A stretch of DNA of 64,000 bases from Oceaniferula spumae (GTDB taxonomy: Bacteria; Verrucomicrobiota; Verrucomicrobiia; Verrucomicrobiales; Akkermansiaceae). How positions within the stretch are numbered: the stretch's first letter is position 1; every line of letters begins with the position of its first letter. Location of the stretch: NCBI RefSeq assembly GCF_042849255.1, contig NZ_AP026866.1, positions 2,976,001 through 3,040,000 of the forward strand, given 5' to 3'. Made by a program: the position numbers and the translations under genes. Positions 8,786 through 16,589 of this stretch are shown piece after piece. The notes beneath the pieces were generated by a model that did not search any database, was not told where the DNA came from, and saw only the letters and a list, made by a program, of their open reading frames with translations.

Positions 8786-9910
8786 TTAGTAACGGCTCTC
8801 ACCATGATCGCCCTTGAGTAGCAGGAACTTCTTGATGGTCTCTGTGGCGTGGGCCTTGGCTTTGGCGAGGTCGATATCACCCTCTTCTTTCTCTAACTGA
8901 GCGGCGTATTCGAAGTGGTACTGGTAGAGCTTCTTGTCATCGACTTTGGATTTGAGGGAGAATTTTTCGTTCTCAGCGTAAACCGCTTCCCAGGCTTTTC
9001 TCACTTCTCCCCAGTACTTTCCGGTCTTTTCCCAAGTCACCTCAGCTGGTTTTAGCGAGGGGCTTTCGATCCGCTCGTAGCGATTCACTCCTAGCTCTTG
9101 CGCGAGCACTTTGGGGTGTTTGTTGTCGGCGGTGGAAACTTTCTGATTGCGTTGCAGGTGAACCCAACCGGTCGGGGTGATGGTGATCTCGTGCGTTCCT
9201 TGAAGGATATCGTAGTCTTTCCTAACAGAGAACTCACGGCGGGGGAGAGGTCGCCAGCATGTGTCACTCAGCCAGGTGGACATTCCTCCTTGATGAGTCC
9301 ATTTTCCGACGACTTCATAGCGCGGTGAGTCATCGACTTGGAACACGGCCTGAGTCCATTTTCCACTTACCTTATCCGCTGGCATGGTTTGCTGGGCCCA
9401 GGTTGAGTTTCCACGATAGACGTGGAGATTGGTGTCTTCAAAGGACCAGTCTTGGCGCCAGTGTTTCATCACCATCGGTCCGTGTTCCTTGCCGTCCTTA
9501 TCCTTGAAATACATCACCAAGGTGTGCTGGAGGCTGATGAATTTTTCTTCCGACTTGAGAACCTGAACCTGTTCGGTGCCCCAGGAGAAGTAGGGTTTGG
9601 GCGGCTGATAGCCTTCGGCAAATCCCATAGTCTCGATGAAATCAAAACTGACTCGGTAGCTGCCAGCCATCGCGAGAATGGCACGGCGGTCTTTTTCCAG
9701 ACTCGAAGTCGACTCTTCTTGCAGGGCTTTCCACTCGGCGGATGGTTCTTTGGCCAAAACAACTTCGGTTCCCTTGGTGGTGCCACCGCGAGGTTGCATC
9801 TCGGCTGTTTGGGTAAACGGCCAGGCGAAGACGTGTCCTTGCACGACTTTATCAGCCTCAGCTGCGGCAAAGGAACTTAGCAAGAATAGAGTGAGAAGGC
9901 ATCGTTTCAT
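8786..9910 (-). CDS. Secreted DUF6607-like protein
   Basis: The ATG at 9910 gives 374 residues with a signal peptide (MKRCLLTLFLLSSFAAAEA). It has one of the few real Shine-Dalgarno sequences here (AAGGA, 11 nt upstream); the longer frame to 9973 adds a non-signal extension. The mature part has many aromatic residues and the stretch WTQAVFQVDDSPRYEVVGKW followed by WRPLPRREFSVRKDYDIL, which I associate with the DUF6607 family of exported proteins. No enzymatic function is known. The C terminus is a charged helix. Confidence 0.65.
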   Translation of the reverse strand: MKRCLLTLFLLSSFAAAEADKVVQGHVFAWPFTQTAEMQPRGGTTKGTEVVLAKEPSAEWKALQEESTSSLEKDRRAILAMAGSYRVSFDFIETMGFAEGYQPPKPYFSWGTEQVQVLKSEEKFISLQHTLVMYFKDKDGKEHGPMVMKHWRQDWSFEDTNLHVYRGNSTWAQQTMPADKVSGKWTQAVFQVDDSPRYEVVGKWTHQGGMSTWLSDTCWRPLPRREFSVRKDYDILQGTHEITITPTGWVHLQRNQKVSTADNKHPKVLAQELGVNRYERIESPSLKPAEVTWEKTGKYWGEVRKAWEAVYAENEKFSLKSKVDDKKLYQYHFEYAAQLEKEEGDIDLAKAKAHATETIKKFLLLKGDHGESRY

Positions 9911-9990
9911 AACTGTAGTTTTCCTTATGATGGTGGAAATGCAAACAAGATCGGGGCGGAGGTGCTTGCCCATGATGCAATGGTTATCGG

Positions 9991-11031
9991 CTATGACCTG
10001 ACCGCCCAGCGGAGTTTGGCGGAGCTGGCGCGGGGGTTGTTGTATTTTTCTTCCGAGGAGGCGCGGATGATGTTTTCGCTGATGCTGGTGTAAAGTCCGT
10101 TTGTTAGGCCGCTTTTGAATGCGTTTTTGACCCGGCGGTCTTCGCCGCTGTGGAAGGTGAGCACGGCGACTCGGCCACCGGGCCTTAGGCAGTCGGGCAG
10201 ACTGCGCAGCCAGCCGTCGAGGACTTTGAATTCATCGTTCACGGCAATGCGGAGAGCTTGGAAGGCGCGGCGCTGGGTGAGTTTGATGCGGTCTTCGTCG
10301 GAGGTTTTCGGCAGGGCCTGGGCGATGGCGTTGGCGAGCTCTGCGGTGGTTTCGAATCTCTGCTGGGCGATGGCACTGGCGATTTCTGCGGCGTAGGGTT
10401 CGTCGGCGTTTTCTCGAAGTAGGATGGCGAGGTCTTGGGCGTCGGTTTTTTCGATCAAGTCGCTGGCGGATACGCCTTTGTTAGGGTTCATGCGCATGTC
10501 GAGTGGGCCTTGGTGCTTGAAGCTGAAGCCTCGGTCCGGATTGTCGATTTGCATGGAGGAGACTCCGAGGTCGGCGAGGATGGCATCGGCACCATCGTGC
10601 CAACCTATTTTTCCTAACACTCCGCGCAGGGCGGCGAAATTGGTGCGTTCGCATTTGAGGGAATCTTCTGGGAAACCTGCCGACCGCAAACGGCTCTCTG
10701 TTTTTGGTAACTCGATGGGGTCCTGATCCACGCCTAACAGACAACCGTTTGGTTGCACGGCTTTGAGGAGTTCAGCTGCATGGCCACCGTAGCCGAGGGT
10801 ACAGTCAACAACGCGCTCGCCGGGCTGAACGGAGAGTGCATCGAGGATCTCGGTCACCATGATCGGCACGTGCTGGCCGGCGGGGGTTTTGCCACCGGCC
10901 AGGACGTGGGCGACGGTGTCTGCGTAGCGCTCGGGATTGAGCTCTTTGTATTTGTCCTTAAAGTGCCGAGGGTTCTTGCCCTTGTAACGCACCCGGCGTT
11001 TGTGGGGTTGAGGTGTCTCTTCGCTTGTCAT
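9991..11031 (-). CDS. rsmH: 16S rRNA (cytosine(1402)-N(4))-methyltransferase RsmH
   Basis: The ATG at 11031 gives 346 residues, about 35 longer than usual because of a basic N-terminal extension before HVPIM. The SAM motif is GERVVDCTLGYGGHAAELL (GYGGH at ~80-84). The later family motifs LGVSSMQIDNPDRGFSF and AVLTFHSGEDRRVK are intact, and the end NNPRASSAKLRW is typical. It methylates C1402 in the ribosomal P site. The usual mraZ and ftsL/ftsI neighbours of the dcw cluster are absent, so the gene is relocated. Confidence 0.93.
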   Translation of the reverse strand: MTSEETPQPHKRRVRYKGKNPRHFKDKYKELNPERYADTVAHVLAGGKTPAGQHVPIMVTEILDALSVQPGERVVDCTLGYGGHAAELLKAVQPNGCLLGVDQDPIELPKTESRLRSAGFPEDSLKCERTNFAALRGVLGKIGWHDGADAILADLGVSSMQIDNPDRGFSFKHQGPLDMRMNPNKGVSASDLIEKTDAQDLAILLRENADEPYAAEIASAIAQQRFETTAELANAIAQALPKTSDEDRIKLTQRRAFQALRIAVNDEFKVLDGWLRSLPDCLRPGGRVAVLTFHSGEDRRVKNAFKSGLTNGLYTSISENIIRASSEEKYNNPRASSAKLRWAVRS

Positions 11032-11189
11032 GATTAAAGCATGATAGGTGGACTTTGATAAGCAAGCGGAATGGACGGAGGGACTTGGTGGGTTGAGTTC
11101 GCTCGTTGAACATGAAAATTTAGCGTGTTTGGCGTATTTCACGGTTCGGAATAGCAAAAATGGTGAGCGGATGTTAGTTCTGGGATTCA

Positions 11190-12248
11190 GTGATTCACTC
11201 GCTACAAATCGAAGGCTACCGCTCGCTTCTGGATATTTCCCTGAAGCTGGCTCCCTTGACGGTGGTGCAAGGGGCGAACGGAGTGGGGAAATCCAATCTC
11301 TACAAGGCTCTCAAACTCTTCGCAGCATTGGCCGATGGCACATTTCCCCAATCGATGGCAGAGGAGGGTGGCACCCCGAGTTGCTTCTGGGCAGGGCCAG
11401 TGCCAGGGCCGAAGCGACCAAAGACGGTGAAGCTATTTCTGGGTTCAGCTTCGTTTGATTGGAACGTTGTCTTCGGACTCGTGCCGACAACGCCAGGTGA
11501 TCCGACGATGTTCAGGACGGATCCTGATATGAAAAAGGAAAGCATGCATTCTAAGCTAGGCAGTCATTCCCGTGCTGAATGGTCAGGGGATATTTCCCAT
11601 AATGAATCGATCCTTTCGCACATACGCGACGCGGTTTCCTATCCGGCGTTGGCCTTGGCGCGTGAGGACATTCTCTCGTGGCGATTCTACGATGGTTTTC
11701 GGAATGATGTGGAATCTCCGCTGAGGCAAGGTTCGCCGCGAGCTTGGTCGCCTGTGTTAGCTACGGATGGTGCGAACCTGGCGGCGACGTTGCAGACGAT
11801 CCGTGAGTCGTCGTTTCCGTATCGTCTCGACGAAGTCATCAACATGGCCTTTCCGAATCATTCCTTGGGTATCGTGGGCGGGGACTCGAAATTACATATT
11901 GAGTGGTCGCTCCCAGAGTTAAACCGACCATTGAAAGCTTCCGAATTGTCTGATGGGACATTGCGTTTCCTCGCGCTCTGTGCCGCCCTTCTAGGGCCCA
12001 AAGCACCTGCATGTCTGGTGCTCAACGAACCTGAGAATAGTCTGAACCCGTCCCTTTTTCCGGCTCTTGCCCAGCTGATCCGTTACGCGAACGAAGCATC
12101 TCAAGTGATCGTCATTACCCACTCAGAGGAGCTGGCCGAGTTGTTAGTTGATGAACAAGACGCCACACTTCACAGCCTCGTGTTGGATAATGGAGCAACA
12201 CGACTCAGAGAGGACCTCGGCACTCGTAAAGTGTGGCGGTTTGATTAG
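11190..12248 (+). CDS. AAA family ATPase (RecF/SMC-like, AAA_21 type)
   Basis: The protein has 352 residues with a GTG start. Walker A is GANGVGKS (about 29-36) after the N-terminal strand LQIEGYRSLLDI. The C-terminal half has an ABC-like signature ELSDGTLRF, Walker B CLVLNEPENSL and an H-loop VITHS. These single-domain ATPases resemble RecF/OLD-type enzymes and often act in DNA repair or defence. No partner nuclease or methylase is adjacent, so the role is open. It is divergent from rsmH. Confidence 0.82.
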   Translation: MIHSLQIEGYRSLLDISLKLAPLTVVQGANGVGKSNLYKALKLFAALADGTFPQSMAEEGGTPSCFWAGPVPGPKRPKTVKLFLGSASFDWNVVFGLVPTTPGDPTMFRTDPDMKKESMHSKLGSHSRAEWSGDISHNESILSHIRDAVSYPALALAREDILSWRFYDGFRNDVESPLRQGSPRAWSPVLATDGANLAATLQTIRESSFPYRLDEVINMAFPNHSLGIVGGDSKLHIEWSLPELNRPLKASELSDGTLRFLALCAALLGPKAPACLVLNEPENSLNPSLFPALAQLIRYANEASQVIVITHSEELAELLVDEQDATLHSLVLDNGATRLREDLGTRKVWRFD

Positions 12249-12366
12249 CCTGATAATATGTTAGATAGACGCTTTTCATGAAATAATCCACAGCGTCGTG
12301 TCTCATTTATGGTAGGTTGTGTTTATGGGAGCCGACAATGTGGCGACTGATAAAATTTCTAAAGTG

Positions 12367-13638
12367 ATGAAAAAGACCCTGCTCCAAACAATCGTGATCT
12401 CACTGCTTCCGCTCACAGCTTACGGACAGGATTATTCCTCAGGTAATTATTTTCCTGAGATCACACTACCATCCGTCTCTACTGGCGAGCCTACTGCCTT
12501 CAAGACATTGACAGGCAAGAAGCTGATGCTGCATCTCTTCGCCTCTTGGTGAGCGGGTTGCCGAAAACACGTGCCCGGGTGGCATGCTAAAACAAAACAA
12601 CACGTAGCGAATGGCGAACTCACGATCGCGGGGATCGTGCAAGAACAGCATTCTGATCGGGCCGCGCTCTACATGCAGTGGCAGAAAATGGACTGGCCAC
12701 TACTGGCAGACCCATTCAATGATTTGGCGGTCACCGCGGTTCCCATTACGCTTCTCATCGATGGGCATGGGATTATTCGATATAAAAACCCAAGCGATCA
12801 GGATCTTGAGACGTTCCTCGCCACTGAGTACGAGAAAAAAGGTCAGGCGCAGAAAATAGCATCCCATCCCAGAGACATCGACTCTCTTTTGAAAGCTGTG
12901 AAGGAATCTCCAAAAGACGCGGCGGCTCATTTCCGGTTAGGTGTTGCCTATCGCAAGCGCTATGATTCAGATCAACGCAAATCCATCGACTTTGCCTCCG
13001 CCATCGATGCTTGGGAAACAGCGCTCCGACTGAACCCTAACCAATATATTTGGCGCAGACGGATTCAGCAGTATGGCCCTCGATTGGACAAACCGTACTC
13101 ATTTTACGATTGGATCCAACAAGCCCGAGAGGACCTAACTGCTCGCGGTGAAACTCCTCATCCGCTGACCAGTGAGCCTACCGGTGCTGAGTTTGCCCGC
13201 CCAGTGAAAGGTGATCAAAAAGCCCCGTCACCCACAGCGCCGAATCCTGATCCACAGAATAAGATCATATTGGATACCCAAGCATCGATCAAGGTGCAGA
13301 CGGTGGTTGTGCGTTCGACCAAAAGTGGTGCTCCGGCAGTGCGAGTTCATCTGAGTTTCAAGCCTCAGGCATCGGTGACTTGGACCAATGACGCTGGAAA
13401 TATCAGCTTTCACCTCTCCGGTGATACGAGCGCGTTCACGGTGCATGATTTGCGTTCGCCGAAGCTGCCTAAGGAAACAAGCACCAACGAAGAACGCAGT
13501 ATCGAGTTCGAAATTCGACCGAAGCATGGCCAAGTGCTACCGGAGAAGATCAACGGTGCAGCATTCTACTACATCTGCACTTCATCAGATGGCGTTTGCC
13601 ATTATCTACGGCAAAATATCACCATCACTCTGAAGTAG
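12367..13638 (+). CDS. Candidate selenoprotein: TlpA-like thioredoxin with UxxC site, TPR and DsbD-alpha-like domain
   Basis: One frame runs through an in-frame TGA at 12550 and gives 423 residues. After a signal peptide (~1-20) comes a TlpA/AhpC-TSA fold: DYSSGNYFPEITLPSV, LMLHLFASW-U-AGCRKHVP, and the cis-Pro segment AVPITLLID (Pro ~126). The TGA sits at the first Cys of the expected CxxC site; C65 is intact. TPR-like helices follow at ~160-230. A C-terminal beta domain (~295-423) contains YYICTSSDGVCHYL, a Cys pair like that of DsbD-alpha. It is likely a periplasmic thiol-disulfide oxidoreductase. A point-mutated pseudogene or sequencing error is the alternative. Confidence 0.8.
12550..12552 (+). 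other. In-frame UGA, candidate selenocysteine codon (Sec62)
   Basis: The reading frame continues on both sides with thioredoxin-like sequence (HLFASW before, AGCRKHVP after). The UGA occupies the nucleophilic cysteine position of a CxxC motif. Confidence 0.78.
12570..12586 (+). promoter_or_regulatory. Candidate bacterial SECIS hairpin
   Basis: Six pairs (12570-12575 with 12581-12586, one G-U) close the loop CGGGT, with G at loop position 2. The loop begins 23 nt after the UGA. Stem length, loop size, loop G and distance fit the bacterial SECIS consensus as I recall it. Confidence 0.6.
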
Positions 13639-13725
13639 CTGAAGAGCGCTGTTAGTGGTCGAGGCGATTGCTAGCTGGCCATGTTAGCTAATTTGAGAGA
13701 GAGTCAGAACTCGACACGACAGACC

Positions 13726-14022
13726 ATGAGGACTCAGGAAATTCAGCAATACATCGACGAAGCGATTCACTCAAATTTTGAAGACGTCACCTCCGAATCC
13801 GGAGAGATGATGACGAGCGAGGGAGGAGACGGGCGCTTTGTGGGGAAGGTAATAGCAACCCGTTATGCGGGGCTCCCAGTGGGGGATATTTTCTTAGCGA
13901 TTGGTGAGACCAAAAGGCAGTTACAGATCATCAAGCTCGGAAATGCAGAGTGCCTGAAGCCCAGCGAAGAACATCTCGATGGGCTGCTCTTCAAGGAGCT
14001 GGGGATCAAAATGGATGAATAA
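13726..14022 (+). CDS. Small cytoplasmic protein of unknown function
   Basis: The ATG at 13726 gives 98 residues starting MRTQEIQQYIDEAIHSNFED; a longer frame reaches 13681 but adds non-conserved-looking residues. The protein is acidic with two beta strands (FVGKVIATRYAGLPVGDIFLAIGE) and no signal peptide or recognised domain. It sits between the TlpA-like gene and the LRR gene. Function unknown. Confidence 0.5.
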   Translation: MRTQEIQQYIDEAIHSNFEDVTSESGEMMTSEGGDGRFVGKVIATRYAGLPVGDIFLAIGETKRQLQIIKLGNAECLKPSEEHLDGLLFKELGIKMDE

Positions 14023-14031
14023 GCCGAGGAG

Positions 14032-14060
14032 TTGACGTAGTCGACTGCTGAAACTAATCT
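14032..14060 (+). promoter_or_regulatory. Strong promoter candidate of the LRR gene, leaderless spacing
   Basis: TTGACG (14032-14037), a 17-bp spacer and TAATCT (14055-14060). The ATG at 14068 is 7 nt downstream, so the mRNA would start at the start codon. Otherwise the true start is the later in-frame ATG at 14101. Confidence 0.55.
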
Positions 14061-14067
14061 GTTATTC

Positions 14068-16527
14068 ATGATACTCGGAAGTGTAGGGGTAACGGTGACA
14101 ATGATCACCGGCGTCTTATGCCGCTATTGCTGGGTATCAGTGATGCTGACTTTAGCTTGTCATGGGGCACAATCCGGATATTTCACTTACGAGGAGAATG
14201 GTGGTTCGATCACCATCACGGATTTCAACAGGCCTGATTTTGGTGAGGCCGTAATTCCTAGCGAAATTGATGGGAAAACGGTGGTCAGTATCGGAGACCA
14301 GGCATTTGCCAGTAAAACGATCACAAGTTTGGTCATACCTAATACGGTGACTCATATTGGAGATCGTGCTTTTGCCAGCTGTATCTATCTGCCGGAGGTG
14401 ACATTGCCCTCGAGTGTATCCAGCATAGGCCAGGCTCCCTTTGCCGAGTGTTTGCAATTGACCGCTATCTCTGTCGAGGCTGGAAATAGCCACTTCACTA
14501 CAGTGGCTGGTGTGCTCTATGATGCAGGACAAACTCGCTTGGTTCAGTATCCTGTGGCTAAGCAAGGAAGCAGTTACTCGATTCCGGCGGGTGTGCAGAA
14601 TATCGGAAATTCTGCCTTTGCTCAGAGCGGTTATTTGCAGAGTGTGACCATCCCTAACACGGTGCAGAACATCGGTGAATTTGCGTTTTATTTTTGTCAG
14701 GGTATCGAGTCCATATCGCTACCTTCATCTGTGCGGAGCATCGGGGCCTCAGCTTTTAAGTATTGCCGTGGAATGACCAGTTTATCCTTGGTCCCAGGTT
14801 TGAAAACCATTGGTCATAGCGCCTTTTCGAGCTGTACTAGTTTGCCCAGTGTTACGATTCCGAGTGGGATCGAAACGATAGAATACGGTGCATTCACGAA
14901 TTGTAACGTATTAACGACTGTGACATTTCAAGAGGGTGCGACATTTGTTGGCGAACACATGTTTTCTAATTGTAACTTACTCACAGGAATCAATTTTTCG
15001 TCCACGGTAGCACAGATCGGAAACTCGGCATTTGCCTACTGTGATTGGTTGGCCGATGTGGTGATACCGGCAGGGGTGATAAGTATCGGCGATTGGGCAT
15101 TTTCCGGGTGTGAAAAATTGGAGAACATCACCCTAACAGCTGGTGTCCAGGAAATTGGAACCTTTGCTTTTTCCGATGCTGGTGCGCTCGTTGAAGTCAT
15201 GATTCCTGGCAGCGTCAGTAGAGTTGGCTCAAGATCATTTGCAGGGTGTGATTTGTTAGAAATGGTCATCCTTGCTGAGGGAGTGCAGACGATAGGAAAT
15301 GCAGCTTTTTCTGGTTGCGCGCAACTTACGAGTGTGAGCCTGCCATCCAGTCTGAGAGCAATCGAGGGATATGCCTTTTCAGAAAGCAATTCGTTAACTG
15401 AAATAGTGTTGCTGAATGGTATCACCGAAATAGGTGAGTCGGCATTTCGTGACTGCGAGGGCTTAGAGCGAATCGTGATTCCGGCGAGTGTAGTCAGTAT
15501 CGGCGACTCGGCCTTCCGGGAATGTGTAAACCTTACGAATCTGGTGTTGCCGGAGAATGTGCAGAACATCGGGGATCATGCGTTCCGTTCATGCAGAGAG
15601 ATCACCAATATGGTTGTGCCGGCTGGGGTGACGCGTTTGGGGGACTTTGTATTTCATGACTGTGGGGAGTTGGAAAATGTTACGCTGCCTCATGGAATAA
15701 CAAGCATTGAAGAGAATGCCTTTTCGAAATGCAGTAAACTGGCAGCCATTTCCCTACCTGACACGCTGGAGAGTTTGGGGGCGTCGGCCTTTGCTTATTG
15801 TGCCAAACTGATTGAGATGCAGGTGCCTGGTTTGATTACGAGCCTAGGTAGCGGAACATTTTACGGATGTGCAGAACTGGAAAAGGTCCGACTGCCATCA
15901 GGCCTGGAAACCATCGGGCAATGGGCATTTGGCGATTGTCCGAGTCTGACTTATTTCTTTATGCCGGAGGGATTGCTGAGCATCGGTGATTACGCGTTCA
16001 GGCAGTGTGAATCGTTGCGTGAAGTGTTTTTTGCTGGTGATGCTCCTGCATTGGGAACGGGTGTTTTTGCTGGTGCGAGTTCGAACTTAAAGCTGCATTA
16101 CCTTGATTCAAAATCAGACTACAATGCGCCAGCATGGTCGCAGTCGATGCTTGTTGAGATCGACGAGTCGGTATATCCGGCTGCGGCATGGCTAATGAGT
16201 CACCATTTAGCGTATTATGCGTATATGCTTCAGGATTTGAATGACAGTGATGTCAGCCTGTTGATGGCTTATGCGCTGAATATAAATCCTCGCGATAATC
16301 CTGTCAGTGAACTGCCGATGGTCGTTGTTTCTCCTACTGAACTGTCGATGGATTTTTACGGCGTCAGCCCAGGTATCGATTATCGAGTGGAGGTCAGTTC
16401 GGACCTGGTGCATTGGATAGAAACAGGCGTGGACATTTCAGTGCCTGATTCTGAAGGGATGAGACGAGCCTCGATTGGCAGGGAGATGGGTTATCGCTTT
16501 ATGCGTTTAATTGTAACGGAGCTATAG
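14068..16527 (+). CDS. BspA/TpLRR-type leucine-rich-repeat surface protein
   Basis: The protein has 819 residues with a hydrophobic export signal within the first ~35. From about residue 80 to 660 there are some 24 repeats of 23 residues with the pattern L..V.IP..V..IG..AF..C, the Treponema-type LRR_5 repeat of BspA-like proteins. The C-terminal ~110 residues lack repeats and end like other exported verrucomicrobial proteins (YRVEVSSDLVHWIETGV...GYRFMRLIV). The likely role is adhesion or protein-ligand binding at the cell surface. Repeat 3 is interrupted by a ~20-residue insertion. Confidence 0.9.
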   Translation: MILGSVGVTVTMITGVLCRYCWVSVMLTLACHGAQSGYFTYEENGGSITITDFNRPDFGEAVIPSEIDGKTVVSIGDQAFASKTITSLVIPNTVTHIGDRAFASCIYLPEVTLPSSVSSIGQAPFAECLQLTAISVEAGNSHFTTVAGVLYDAGQTRLVQYPVAKQGSSYSIPAGVQNIGNSAFAQSGYLQSVTIPNTVQNIGEFAFYFCQGIESISLPSSVRSIGASAFKYCRGMTSLSLVPGLKTIGHSAFSSCTSLPSVTIPSGIETIEYGAFTNCNVLTTVTFQEGATFVGEHMFSNCNLLTGINFSSTVAQIGNSAFAYCDWLADVVIPAGVISIGDWAFSGCEKLENITLTAGVQEIGTFAFSDAGALVEVMIPGSVSRVGSRSFAGCDLLEMVILAEGVQTIGNAAFSGCAQLTSVSLPSSLRAIEGYAFSESNSLTEIVLLNGITEIGESAFRDCEGLERIVIPASVVSIGDSAFRECVNLTNLVLPENVQNIGDHAFRSCREITNMVVPAGVTRLGDFVFHDCGELENVTLPHGITSIEENAFSKCSKLAAISLPDTLESLGASAFAYCAKLIEMQVPGLITSLGSGTFYGCAELEKVRLPSGLETIGQWAFGDCPSLTYFFMPEGLLSIGDYAFRQCESLREVFFAGDAPALGTGVFAGASSNLKLHYLDSKSDYNAPAWSQSMLVEIDESVYPAAAWLMSHHLAYYAYMLQDLNDSDVSLLMAYALNINPRDNPVSELPMVVVSPTELSMDFYGVSPGIDYRVEVSSDLVHWIETGVDISVPDSEGMRRASIGREMGYRFMRLIVTEL
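14316..16035 (+). repeat. Tandem 69-bp coding repeats (LRR units)
   Basis: About 24 consecutive 69-bp units encode the 23-residue LRRs. They are diverged at DNA level, so this is an old array rather than a recently expanded one. Confidence 0.75.
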
Positions 16528-16589
16528 TGAAGCACTCATTGGTGCCGGTGAGTGGTGACGGCATGATCTGCGGGATTTGCAGTAGGAAC

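Noticed and set aside
12319..13638. Two separate genes split at the TGA at 12550
   Set aside because: The upstream piece ends mid-domain at the active site and the downstream piece has no start codon or RBS at the join. Together they form one complete thioredoxin fold.
14316..16035. LRR array as a CRISPR-like or satellite repeat
   Set aside because: The units are in frame, diverged in DNA and encode a regular 23-residue LRR. There are no spacers.
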